64,000 nt of DNA from Stutzerimonas frequens (GTDB taxonomy: Bacteria > Pseudomonadota > Gammaproteobacteria > Pseudomonadales > Pseudomonadaceae). Positions 29,797 to 37,540 of this stretch are shown one piece after another. Location of the stretch: the NCBI RefSeq assembly GCF_024448335.1, contig NZ_JAMOHM010000005.1, positions 1 to 64,000 of the forward strand, written 5' to 3'. The notes below the pieces were generated by a model, which worked only from the letters and a program-made list of their open reading frames with translations, searched no databases and was not told the DNA's origin. Position 1 is the stretch's first letter. Every line of letters begins with the position of its first letter. Made by a program: the position numbers and the translations under genes.

Positions 29797-32180
29797 CAAG
29801 TTTGTCGCTGCGTCGATCAATGCCCCTGCTGCTGGGCATCTTCGGTCTGCTGTTCACGGTCATGCTGACCGCCTGGCACCTGCCGACCCGTATCGAGGAA
29901 AACCTCGCCGGCTGGCGCAACCACACCTCGCAGCATCTTGCCCTGCTGCAGAGCAGCCTGAGCGATCATCGCCGCCTCGGCCGCAACGCCGAGCTGGAGA
30001 CCGAGCTGGCCGATCTGGCCAGCCTGGAAGGCGTGCGCTGGGCGATGGTGATCGACCGTGGGCTACAGGTGATCGCCACGACCCAGCTGGGCCTGTCCCC
30101 CGAGCGCCTGACGCTGATCGATGCCGGTGAGCTCGCCAAGCAGGTGAACGGCGGCCGCGCGGGCTGGTTCGGCAAAGGCTCCAGGCAGCTGGCGATCTAC
30201 CCGCTGGACCGCGTCGCCCAGGACGGCACGCCGCTGCGCGAAGCGCTGCTGGTGGCGTACGACTTCGCGCCGATGCTGGCGCAGACCAAGCGCGAGGCCT
30301 GGTTCTACCTCGTGCAAACGCTGGCCCTGCTGTTGTTGCTTGGCGTGATCCTCAACCGCCTCTACGGTCGCCTGCTGACACGCCGCCTGGCCCGCATCGA
30401 CCAGGCCGCACGCCAGTTCGCCATCGATCAGCAACCGCAGAACCTGTCGGTCGGCGGCCGCGACGAGATCGCCCGGCTGGCCAGAACCCTCAATCGGATG
30501 ATGAACCAGCTGCACGAGCGCCAACTGGCGCTCAGCGAAAGCGAGCAGCTGTTCCGCGACCTGGTGGACACCGCGCCGATCGGCATGCTGGTGGTCGACC
30601 GCGAGCTGCGCGTGCTGCAGGCCAACCCTGCGGCGGCAGCGCTGTTCGGCTGTACCCCGGCGGAGCTGCTGGGCAACCTGCCGAGTGATCGCCTGCTGGA
30701 AAGCGACGCCACCACCCGGCTGCTGAGCACCCCGGCGAACACGCCGCTGGAGCTGACCGGTCGCCGTCATGATCGGGAGGTGCCGCTGGAGATCAGCTGC
30801 ACGCCATTCCAGCGCTACGGCGTTCGCCATTTCCTCGTGCTGCTGCGCGACATCAGCGACCGCCTGCGCGCCGAACAGCGCCTGCGTTTTCTCGCCCACT
30901 TCGATCCGCTGACGCAGCTGGCCAATCGCAACTACCTGGTGCAGCGCCTCGAACAGTTGCTCGCGGCGCGCCTGCCGCTGACACTGCTCTACCTCGACCT
31001 GGACCACTTCAAGCGCATCAACGACAGCCTCGGCCATGAGATCGGCGACAAGCTGCTGGTGCAGATCGGCGACCGCCTGGGCCGGCTGATGCCGGAGCAT
31101 GCGCTGCTGTCACGCAGCGGCGGCGACGAATTCATGCTGCTGCTCGACGGCAGCGACCACGCCCGCGCCGAGCAGCTGGCCCAGTGCATCATCGAAGGCT
31201 TCCAGCCGCCGGTGCGCATCGGCCAGTACGAGTGCTACGTCAGCCCGAGCATCGGCGTTGCCATCAGCGACGGCCGGCACAGTGCCAGCGACCTGCTCAG
31301 GCAGGTGGACCTGGCGCTGTATTCGGCCAAGGACGCGGGGCGCAACTACACGGTCTTCTACAACGAATCCCTAAGCGAAGCCGCCGCGCAACGCCATGAA
31401 CTGGAGCAGGCGCTACGCCGTGCACTGGATCACGACGAGTTCGTGCTCCACTACCAGCCGCAGGTCAACGCCCAGGGTGAACCGGAAGTCATGGAGGCCC
31501 TGCTGCGCTGGAACTCGCCGGAGCGAGGCCTGGTGCCGCCCGGGGTGTTCATCCCGGTGCTGGAAGACAGCGGCATGATCATCGAGGCGACCCGCTGGGT
31601 GTTTCGCGAAGCCTGCCGCCAGGCGTGTCGCTGGCACGCCATGGGGCATGCGCTGCGCATCGCGGTCAACCTCTCGCCACTGGACTTCCGCCAGGCGGAT
31701 CTGGCCGGCAGCCTGCTGGCGATTCTCGAGGAAGAAGGCGCATCGGCAAGCATGCTGGAACTGGAGGTCACCGAGAGCGCGCTGCTCGAAGCCGACGAGC
31801 ATGTCCAGCAGACCCTCGGCCGTCTGAAGGCCGCCGGGCTGCCGCTGCTGCTCGACGACTTCGGCACCGGCTATGCCTCGCTGACCTATCTGCAACGCTT
31901 CCGCTTCGATGGCATCAAGATCGATCGGGAATTCGTCAGCGGACTACCGGATAGCGAGCAGTCCGTCGCGCTGGTGCGAGGCATCCTCACCATGGCCAGT
32001 CACCTCGGCCTGCATGTGGTCGCCGAAGGCGTGGAGAACGAGCGCCAGGCGGCTTTCCTGCGCCTCAACGGCTGCCCCAGCCTGCAGGGTTTCCACTACG
32101 CATGGCCGCTACCCGCCGCCCAATGCCGCCTGCAGCATGGCAACCGGCCGATCAACCTGCAGCTGCCGCTGGACGGCTGA
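29790..32180 (+). CDS. membrane-bound GGDEF-EAL cyclic-di-GMP enzyme with PAS domain
   Basis: The 796-residue protein has a membrane helix at 11-29, a periplasmic sensor region to about 170, a second helix at 172-189, a HAMP domain (to about 240), a PAS domain (about 250-360), then GGDEF and EAL domains. The cyclase site SGGDEF (443-448) is intact, but the inhibitory RxxD site that normally lies just upstream is absent (PEHA instead). The phosphodiesterase site looks complete: EALLRW (569-574), NLSP, ELEVTES, LDDFGTG, KIDREFV and AEGVEN. It overlaps the preceding lipoprotein by seven bases. Whether synthesis or breakdown dominates cannot be read from sequence. Confidence 0.93.
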   Translation: MLTSLSLRRSMPLLLGIFGLLFTVMLTAWHLPTRIEENLAGWRNHTSQHLALLQSSLSDHRRLGRNAELETELADLASLEGVRWAMVIDRGLQVIATTQLGLSPERLTLIDAGELAKQVNGGRAGWFGKGSRQLAIYPLDRVAQDGTPLREALLVAYDFAPMLAQTKREAWFYLVQTLALLLLLGVILNRLYGRLLTRRLARIDQAARQFAIDQQPQNLSVGGRDEIARLARTLNRMMNQLHERQLALSESEQLFRDLVDTAPIGMLVVDRELRVLQANPAAAALFGCTPAELLGNLPSDRLLESDATTRLLSTPANTPLELTGRRHDREVPLEISCTPFQRYGVRHFLVLLRDISDRLRAEQRLRFLAHFDPLTQLANRNYLVQRLEQLLAARLPLTLLYLDLDHFKRINDSLGHEIGDKLLVQIGDRLGRLMPEHALLSRSGGDEFMLLLDGSDHARAEQLAQCIIEGFQPPVRIGQYECYVSPSIGVAISDGRHSASDLLRQVDLALYSAKDAGRNYTVFYNESLSEAAAQRHELEQALRRALDHDEFVLHYQPQVNAQGEPEVMEALLRWNSPERGLVPPGVFIPVLEDSGMIIEATRWVFREACRQACRWHAMGHALRIAVNLSPLDFRQADLAGSLLAILEEEGASASMLELEVTESALLEADEHVQQTLGRLKAAGLPLLLDDFGTGYASLTYLQRFRFDGIKIDREFVSGLPDSEQSVALVRGILTMASHLGLHVVAEGVENERQAAFLRLNGCPSLQGFHYAWPLPAAQCRLQHGNRPINLQLPLDG

Positions 32181-32211
32181 TCGGCGGACGGCGTGCCAGC
32201 ATTAAGCCTGC

Positions 32212-32231
32212 AATTGCGAAGCGTTCGCATC
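32212..32231 (+). promoter_or_regulatory. Fur-box-like palindrome before the ECF sigma factor
   Basis: ATTGCGA-AGCG-TTCGCAT, an inverted repeat 39 bases before the sigma factor start. It resembles the GCGAAT/ATTCGC variants of Fur sites in pseudomonads and has the same overall pattern as the site at 32830. Confidence 0.5.
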
Positions 32232-32269
32232 TGAGTTAGGTTCGTGCCCCCTCCCGGTGGCACGCACCC

Positions 32270-32767
32270 ATGCGCGACAACAACAAGATTCCCGATGCCT
32301 GCCTGCAATGCTATGTCCATCACCGCCAACAGCTGGTGGCCCATCTCACGCGCCTCGGCGGCTGTCGCGCGCTGGCCGAGGACCTGGCTCAGGATGCCTG
32401 GCTGAAACTGGCGCAGGTCATGCCCGAGCAGAGCCTCGCCAACCCCAAGGCCTATCTCTTTCGCATCGCCACCAATCTCTTGCGCGATGCCCTGCGCCGC
32501 CGCGCGCTTGTCGGTGCCGGCGACGAGGCACCGCTGGAACTGATCGAGGCCGTGCAGGCCGACCCCTGCGGGCTGGTGGAACACCAGTGTGCGCTGCGAT
32601 GCGTCCTACGCCAGCTCGACGACTTGCCGCCACGCTGTCGCCAGGTGTTCGAACTGGCGCGGCTGGAAGGGCTCAGCCAGGCGGAGATCGCCGAGCGTCT
32701 GGGCATTTCGGTGAACACCGTGATCGCTCAGCTGGCCAAGGCGCGCCAGCGCCTGGAGCGCCCGTAA
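32270..32767 (+). CDS. ECF sigma factor, FecI-like
   Basis: The 165-residue protein has sigma region 2 (DLAQDAWLKL, NPKAYLFRIATNLLRD) and region 4 with helix-turn-helix LSQAEIAERLGISVNTVIAQL, matching iron-starvation sigma factors of the FecI/PvdS group. No FecR-type anti-sigma gene or TonB receptor follows; instead the next operon makes a siderophore. That suggests direct Fur control of the sigma factor, which then drives iron-uptake genes, possibly elsewhere on the chromosome. The target promoters are not identified. Confidence 0.88.
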   Translation: MRDNNKIPDACLQCYVHHRQQLVAHLTRLGGCRALAEDLAQDAWLKLAQVMPEQSLANPKAYLFRIATNLLRDALRRRALVGAGDEAPLELIEAVQADPCGLVEHQCALRCVLRQLDDLPPRCRQVFELARLEGLSQAEIAERLGISVNTVIAQLAKARQRLERP

Positions 32768-32828
32768 TTTTTTCTTCGACCCCGTAATGGTTTTTCCGCG
32801 CTGATTCGTCTTGCCTGTGCCCTTGCGC

Positions 32829-32848
32829 AATTGAGAGTAATTCTCGAT
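32829..32848 (+). promoter_or_regulatory. Fur box before the siderophore operon
   Basis: ATTGAGA-GTAAT-TCTCGAT at 32830-32847 is close to the Fur consensus pattern (AATGAGAATNATTCTCATT-like) and lies about 115 bases upstream of the decarboxylase start, with no other gene between. Confidence 0.65.
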
Positions 32849-32962
32849 TAAACGGCATCCTCGCAGATGCTTTCGTGCGGCCACGCCGCCAGACAAGAAA
32901 CCACCGACGCCGCGAAAACGGCCCGCTCCGGGTCGCGGCCGCGCTCGGCCCGAGGAATGTGC

Positions 32963-34489
32963 ATGCCCCCGTCCAGTACCGTAGTGCCCTTCGCCCCCGG
33001 CCCCGCCAGCAGCGGGTTGTTCACCCGCAGCAATCATGATGACTACCGCCGGCTCCTGCAGCAGGGTCTGAACCTGGTGCAGCAGTGCGTGCAGCGTCAG
33101 CAGCAGCCGTTCAGCGGCATCCTTCCGCAAGAGCTGGCCGCCGACTTCGAACGCGTCGATCTCGAGCGCCCGCTGGGCGACGCCGGCGCCGCGCTGCGCG
33201 AGCTGGATCAGCTCTATCTGCGCGACGCGGTGTATTTCCACCATCCGCGCTACGTCGCCCATCTCAACTGCCCGGTGGTGCTGCCGGCGCTGCTCGCCGA
33301 AGTGCTGGTGTCATCGCTCAATTCCTCGCTGGACACCTGGGACCAGAGCGCCGGCGGCACGCTGATCGAACAACGCCTGATCGACTGGACCTGCGCGCGC
33401 ATCGGCCTCGGCAGTCAGGCCGACGGCGTCTTCACCAGCGGCGGCACCCAGTCCAATCTGATGGGGCTGCTGCTGGCCCGTGAGCACGTCTGCAACCGTT
33501 TGCCCGGCCACGGCGGCAACCTCCAGCACGGGCTACCGCCGGACGCGGGCCGACTGCGCATCTTCGCCTCCCGCGCCAGCCACTTCAGCGTGCAGAAATC
33601 CGCCGCGCTGCTGGGGTTGGGCTACGACGCCGTGCGCAGCATCGAAACCGATAGTGCCCAATGCATGAGCGTGCCGGCGCTGGCCCAGGCGTTGGCGGAC
33701 TGTCAGCGCCTGGGCGAGCTGCCCATGGCCGTGGTCGCCACCGCCGGCACCACCGACTTCGGCAGCATCGACCCGCTGCCGGAAATCGCCGCGCTGTGCC
33801 AGCACTATGGCGTCTGGTTGCACGTCGATGCGGCCTATGGCGGCGGCCTGCTGGTCGCGCCGCGCTATCGCGGCTGGCTGACCGGCATCGAACACGCCGA
33901 CTCGGTCACCGTGGACTACCATAAGTCGTTCTTCCAGCCGGTCAGCTGCAGCGGCTTCTTCGTTCGCCAGCGTCAGCACCTGAGCTACATCACCCACCAC
34001 GCCGACTACCTCAACCCGCGCAGCCAGACCCGCGAGGGCACGCCGAACCTGGTCAACAAGAGCATCCAGACCACCCGCCGCTTCGACGCGCTGAAGCTCT
34101 GGCTGACCCTGCGCATCCTCGGTGCCGAGCATCTCGGCGCGATGTTCGAGGAAGTCATCGACCGCGCCGCCGACACCCATCGCCTGCTCGCCGACGACCC
34201 GGCCTTCGAGGTCTTCGCCCCGCGCCTGAGCACGCTGGTGTTCCGCTTCGTCGCCGCAGGCGTGGCGGACGAGCGCCTGGACGAGATCAACCGCGAGATC
34301 CGCAAAGCGATCTTCCGCTCCGGCGCGGCGGTCATTGCCGCCACCGTGGTCAAGGGTCGGCAGTACCTCAAGTTCACCCTGCTCAACCCGGAAACCACGC
34401 TGGACGACCTGCGCGCCATCGTCGAGCTGATTCGTGACCACGGCGCCCGCCTGCTCGACGACCGTCAACCAGTAGGAGATCGCTCATGA
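32963..34489 (+). CDS. desA: PLP-dependent lysine/diamine-forming decarboxylase (DesA-like)
   Basis: The 508-residue group II decarboxylase has the PLP pocket HVDAAYGG (287-294) and the Schiff-base lysine K321 in VDYHKSFF. In the context of an N-hydroxylase, an acyltransferase and an IucA/IucC synthetase it most likely decarboxylates lysine to cadaverine, the first step of desferrioxamine synthesis; ornithine to putrescine (putrebactin type) or 2,4-diaminobutyrate are alternatives. Of three in-frame starts, the ATG at 32963 is chosen because GAGGA ends six bases before it. The stop overlaps the next start (ATGA). Confidence 0.85.
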   Translation: MPPSSTVVPFAPGPASSGLFTRSNHDDYRRLLQQGLNLVQQCVQRQQQPFSGILPQELAADFERVDLERPLGDAGAALRELDQLYLRDAVYFHHPRYVAHLNCPVVLPALLAEVLVSSLNSSLDTWDQSAGGTLIEQRLIDWTCARIGLGSQADGVFTSGGTQSNLMGLLLAREHVCNRLPGHGGNLQHGLPPDAGRLRIFASRASHFSVQKSAALLGLGYDAVRSIETDSAQCMSVPALAQALADCQRLGELPMAVVATAGTTDFGSIDPLPEIAALCQHYGVWLHVDAAYGGGLLVAPRYRGWLTGIEHADSVTVDYHKSFFQPVSCSGFFVRQRQHLSYITHHADYLNPRSQTREGTPNLVNKSIQTTRRFDALKLWLTLRILGAEHLGAMFEEVIDRAADTHRLLADDPAFEVFAPRLSTLVFRFVAAGVADERLDEINREIRKAIFRSGAAVIAATVVKGRQYLKFTLLNPETTLDDLRAIVELIRDHGARLLDDRQPVGDRS

Positions 34490-35805
34490 ACAAGATCTAC
34501 GACTTCATAGGCATCGGCATCGGCCCGTTCAACCTTGGCCTGGCCTGCCTGGCAGAGCCCATCGACGGACTCGACTGCCTGTTCCTCGACCGCGCCGAGG
34601 GCTTCAACTGGCATCCCGGCATGATGCTCGACAGCGCCACCCTTCAGACGCCGTTCATGGCCGATCTGGTGACCCTGGCCGACCCCACCAGCCGTTTCAG
34701 CTTTCTCAACTACGCCAAGCAGATCGGGCGGCTGTACGCCTTCTACATCAAGGAAGACTTCTTCCTGATGCGCCGCGAATACAACCAGTACTGCCAGTGG
34801 GTGGTGGAGCAGCTCGACAGCCTGCGCTTCGGGCATTTCGTCCAGCACGTCGACTACCTCGACGAGCGTCGCTGCTACCGCGTGCGCGGGGTACATGCGC
34901 GCAGCGGCGAGGGTTTCGAGTTCCTCACCCGCCGCCTGGTACTCGGCACCGGCACCACGCCCTATCTGCCGAGCTGCTGCGAAGGCGTGGCCGACCACGT
35001 CAGCCACAGCGGCAACTACCTGCAGGACAAGCCACGCCTGCAGGGCAAGCGCTCGATCACCGTGGTCGGCAGCGGCCAGAGCGCTGCGGAGATCTACTAC
35101 GACCTGCTGCAGGAAATCGACCGCCACGACTATCAGCTGAACTGGATCACCCGCGCGCCGCGCTTCTTCCCGCTGGAATACACCAAGCTGACGCTGGAAA
35201 TGACCAGCCCTGAGTACATCGACTACTTCCACAGCCTGCCGCGCAGCACCCGGGAAAAGCTCATCGACAGCCAGAAGGGCCTGTACAAGGGCATCAACGG
35301 TACGCTGATCAATGCCATCTACGACGAGCTGTACAACCAGAGCCTCAAGGGCGAGGTGCCGACCCAGCTGCTGACCAACGCCGAACTGCGCCGCTGCCAG
35401 CGCCTGGCCGACGGCACGCTGGAGCTGGAGTTCTTCCAGCACGAACTGCAGCAGAGCTACCGGCACCGCTGCGAGGCGCTGGTGATGGCCAGCGGGTATC
35501 AGTACCGCCTGCCACGCTTCATCCAGCCGATCGCCGAACGCATCGTCTGGCAGGCGCCGGAGCGCTTCGCCGTGGCGCGCAACTACAGCATCGACCGCAA
35601 CGGCGGCGAGGTCTTCGTGCAGAACGCCGGGCTTGCCGATCACGGTCTGGTGACGCCGGATCTCGGCATGGGCTGCTACCGCAACGCCTGCATCCTGCGC
35701 GAGATCTGCGGGCGCGAGCACTACGCGGTGGAGACGAAGATCGCCTTCCAGCAGTTCAGCCTGCCGCAGCCGCTCACGCCCCAGGGCGCGGTGGCGGCGC
35801 GATGA
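34486..35805 (+). CDS. desB: siderophore amine N-monooxygenase (DesB-like)
   Basis: This flavin enzyme N-hydroxylates the diamine made by the previous gene. The 439-residue protein has the FAD motif GIGIGPFNLG at 9-18, the NADPH motif VVGSGQSAAE in the middle, and the C-terminal NAGLADHGLVTPDLGMGCYRN characteristic of lysine/ornithine N-monooxygenases (IucD/PvdA/AlcA/DesB). It overlaps both neighbours by four bases, so translation of the operon is tightly coupled. Confidence 0.93.
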   Translation: MNKIYDFIGIGIGPFNLGLACLAEPIDGLDCLFLDRAEGFNWHPGMMLDSATLQTPFMADLVTLADPTSRFSFLNYAKQIGRLYAFYIKEDFFLMRREYNQYCQWVVEQLDSLRFGHFVQHVDYLDERRCYRVRGVHARSGEGFEFLTRRLVLGTGTTPYLPSCCEGVADHVSHSGNYLQDKPRLQGKRSITVVGSGQSAAEIYYDLLQEIDRHDYQLNWITRAPRFFPLEYTKLTLEMTSPEYIDYFHSLPRSTREKLIDSQKGLYKGINGTLINAIYDELYNQSLKGEVPTQLLTNAELRRCQRLADGTLELEFFQHELQQSYRHRCEALVMASGYQYRLPRFIQPIAERIVWQAPERFAVARNYSIDRNGGEVFVQNAGLADHGLVTPDLGMGCYRNACILREICGREHYAVETKIAFQQFSLPQPLTPQGAVAAR

Positions 35806-36956
35806 CGCTGCGACGCGCACTGATCGGCATGACGCTGCTGGCCGTGCTCGGCGACAGCCTGCTGATGCCGTTCTACCCGCAATACTTCGCCGAGCGTTTC
35901 GGCGAGCTGCGCAGCGAGCAGGTCGGGCTGTACCTGGCCGCGGTGTGCCTGGTGGCGATGCTCGCACTGCCCGTGTGGGTGCGCCTTGCACGCCATGCTC
36001 ACCCGCTGCGGCTGCTGATCCTCGGTCAGCTGGTAGCCGGCGTGCTGGCACTGGCCTGCGCGGCCATCGACCGGCAGTGGCTGTTCTGGCCGGTGTCGCT
36101 GGCGATGATCGCCGTCAAGGCCAGCTATCTGCTGATGTATCCCTACGTCATGGGCTTGGTAGGCACCGACCAGCAGGTACGCACCATCGGCCTGCTCTCG
36201 GTGGTGGTGCACCTGGGCGCAATTGCCGGCGCGACGCTGGGCGGCGGCGTGCTGCACTACCTCAGTCCGGCGCGGATGTTCGTGCTGATGGGGCTGATGG
36301 ACTTCGTGCAGATGGCCGTCAGCCTGCTGCTGTTGCGCCATGCGCCGCAGCCGGCACGGGCCGATGCGAGCACGCCGCCACGGGCTGCGCAGGAACACCT
36401 TGCGATCATCCGCCTGTGCCTGCTGATGCTGGCTTTCTACTTCTGCGTCTACCTGGCGCGGCCGTTCTTCACGCTGTACTGGGAACAGCTCGGCGGACCA
36501 CAGGCCAGCTGGATCACCGGCCTGGTCTATGCCATTCCCGGCATGCTGGCACTGCTCGCCCTCGCCCTGCACTACCACGCCGGGCAGCACCTGACCGCCT
36601 GGCTGCTGCTCGGTGCCGCCGGGCTGGCGTTGCAGGGCGTCGAGCAGATGCCGCTGGTGCTGGCCGGGCGCGTGCTGTTCGGCTGGGCGCTGTACCAGCT
36701 CACCGTGGCGCTGGATGCGCGACTGTTCGCCCTCAGCCGGCCGGAGCACTACGGCCGCGACTACAGCCTGATCAACATCTTCCAGAACCTCGGCGTACTC
36801 ACCGCCTCCTGGCTGGCCGGCGTGGTGGTACGTGATGCCGGCCTCGCCGCGCCGTTCCTGCTCTCGGCGCTGGGCCTCGTTCTCACCGCATGCACCCTGC
36901 GCTGGCTGCTGGTTTCGGCACCAGCCGGGGCGCCTCTCTGTGGAGCCAAACCATGA
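35802..36956 (+). CDS. MFS transporter, probable siderophore exporter
   Basis: The 384-residue protein has about 11-12 hydrophobic segments with an MFS pattern (MTLLAVLGDSLLMPFYPQYF at the start, a charged loop near residue 185). It is inserted between the hydroxylase and acyltransferase genes with 4-base overlaps at both ends, so it is surely part of the pathway; secretion of the finished siderophore is the likeliest role, with AlcS-like exporters as a precedent. Import cannot be excluded. Confidence 0.85.
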   Translation: MTLRRALIGMTLLAVLGDSLLMPFYPQYFAERFGELRSEQVGLYLAAVCLVAMLALPVWVRLARHAHPLRLLILGQLVAGVLALACAAIDRQWLFWPVSLAMIAVKASYLLMYPYVMGLVGTDQQVRTIGLLSVVVHLGAIAGATLGGGVLHYLSPARMFVLMGLMDFVQMAVSLLLLRHAPQPARADASTPPRAAQEHLAIIRLCLLMLAFYFCVYLARPFFTLYWEQLGGPQASWITGLVYAIPGMLALLALALHYHAGQHLTAWLLLGAAGLALQGVEQMPLVLAGRVLFGWALYQLTVALDARLFALSRPEHYGRDYSLINIFQNLGVLTASWLAGVVVRDAGLAAPFLLSALGLVLTACTLRWLLVSAPAGAPLCGAKP

Positions 36957-37540
36957 ACACCGCTCTTTCCCGCGCGGACGGTCCGCGCTTCGTCCGCTAC
37001 TGCGCCCTCGGCGCGATGCACTTCGAAACCCTGCAACCCGAGCACCTGCCGCTGCTGCAGGACTGGCTGCGCCGCGACTACGCGCGCTTCTGGGGCATGG
37101 GCCACATGAGTCTGACGCAGCTGGCCGACTACGTTGACGAGATCCAGCGCAGCAGTCACCGCGACATCGCCCTCGGCCTGTGGAACGGCGAGCCGGCCTT
37201 CCTGTTCGAGGGCTACCACCCTGCCCACGACCGGCTCGCCGACCACTATCAGGTGCGCCCCGGCGACCGCGGCATGCACCTGCTGCTCGCCCCCTGCGAG
37301 CGCCCGGTGCACGGCTTCAGCCTGGAGGTGATGCGCAGCATCCTCGCCTATCAGTTCGCCGACCCTTTCGCCCGCCGCATCGTCGTCGAGCCCGACGCGC
37401 GCAACGCCAAGGTACATGCGCTCAACCGCCGGGTCGGCTTCGTCTACCAGTGCCTGCTGCATCTGCCGGAGAAGGACGCCTGCCTGGCGTTCTGCACCCG
37501 TGCGCAGTTCCTCGCCACCCTTCAGGAGAACCCGCAATGA
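36953..37540 (+). CDS. desC: siderophore acyltransferase, GNAT fold (DesC/IucB-like)
   Basis: The 195-residue protein resembles the acyl-CoA N-acyltransferases that acylate the hydroxylated diamine: HFETLQPEHLPLLQDWLRRDYARFWGM, then PGDRGMHLLLAP and a C-terminal RIVVEPDARNAKVHALNRRVGF acyl-CoA site. In desferrioxamine synthesis it adds succinyl or acetyl groups to hydroxycadaverine. The ATG at 36953 has GGAG eight bases upstream and overlaps the exporter stop (ATGA). The upstream in-frame ATG at 36890 is rejected. Confidence 0.87.
   Translation: MNTALSRADGPRFVRYCALGAMHFETLQPEHLPLLQDWLRRDYARFWGMGHMSLTQLADYVDEIQRSSHRDIALGLWNGEPAFLFEGYHPAHDRLADHYQVRPGDRGMHLLLAPCERPVHGFSLEVMRSILAYQFADPFARRIVVEPDARNAKVHALNRRVGFVYQCLLHLPEKDACLAFCTRAQFLATLQENPQ

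Noticed and set aside
32840-32870. PvdS-type iron-starvation box (TAAAT-N16-CGT) before the siderophore operon
   Set aside because: TAAAC is followed by CGT only after 20 bases, so spacing and the last base do not match.
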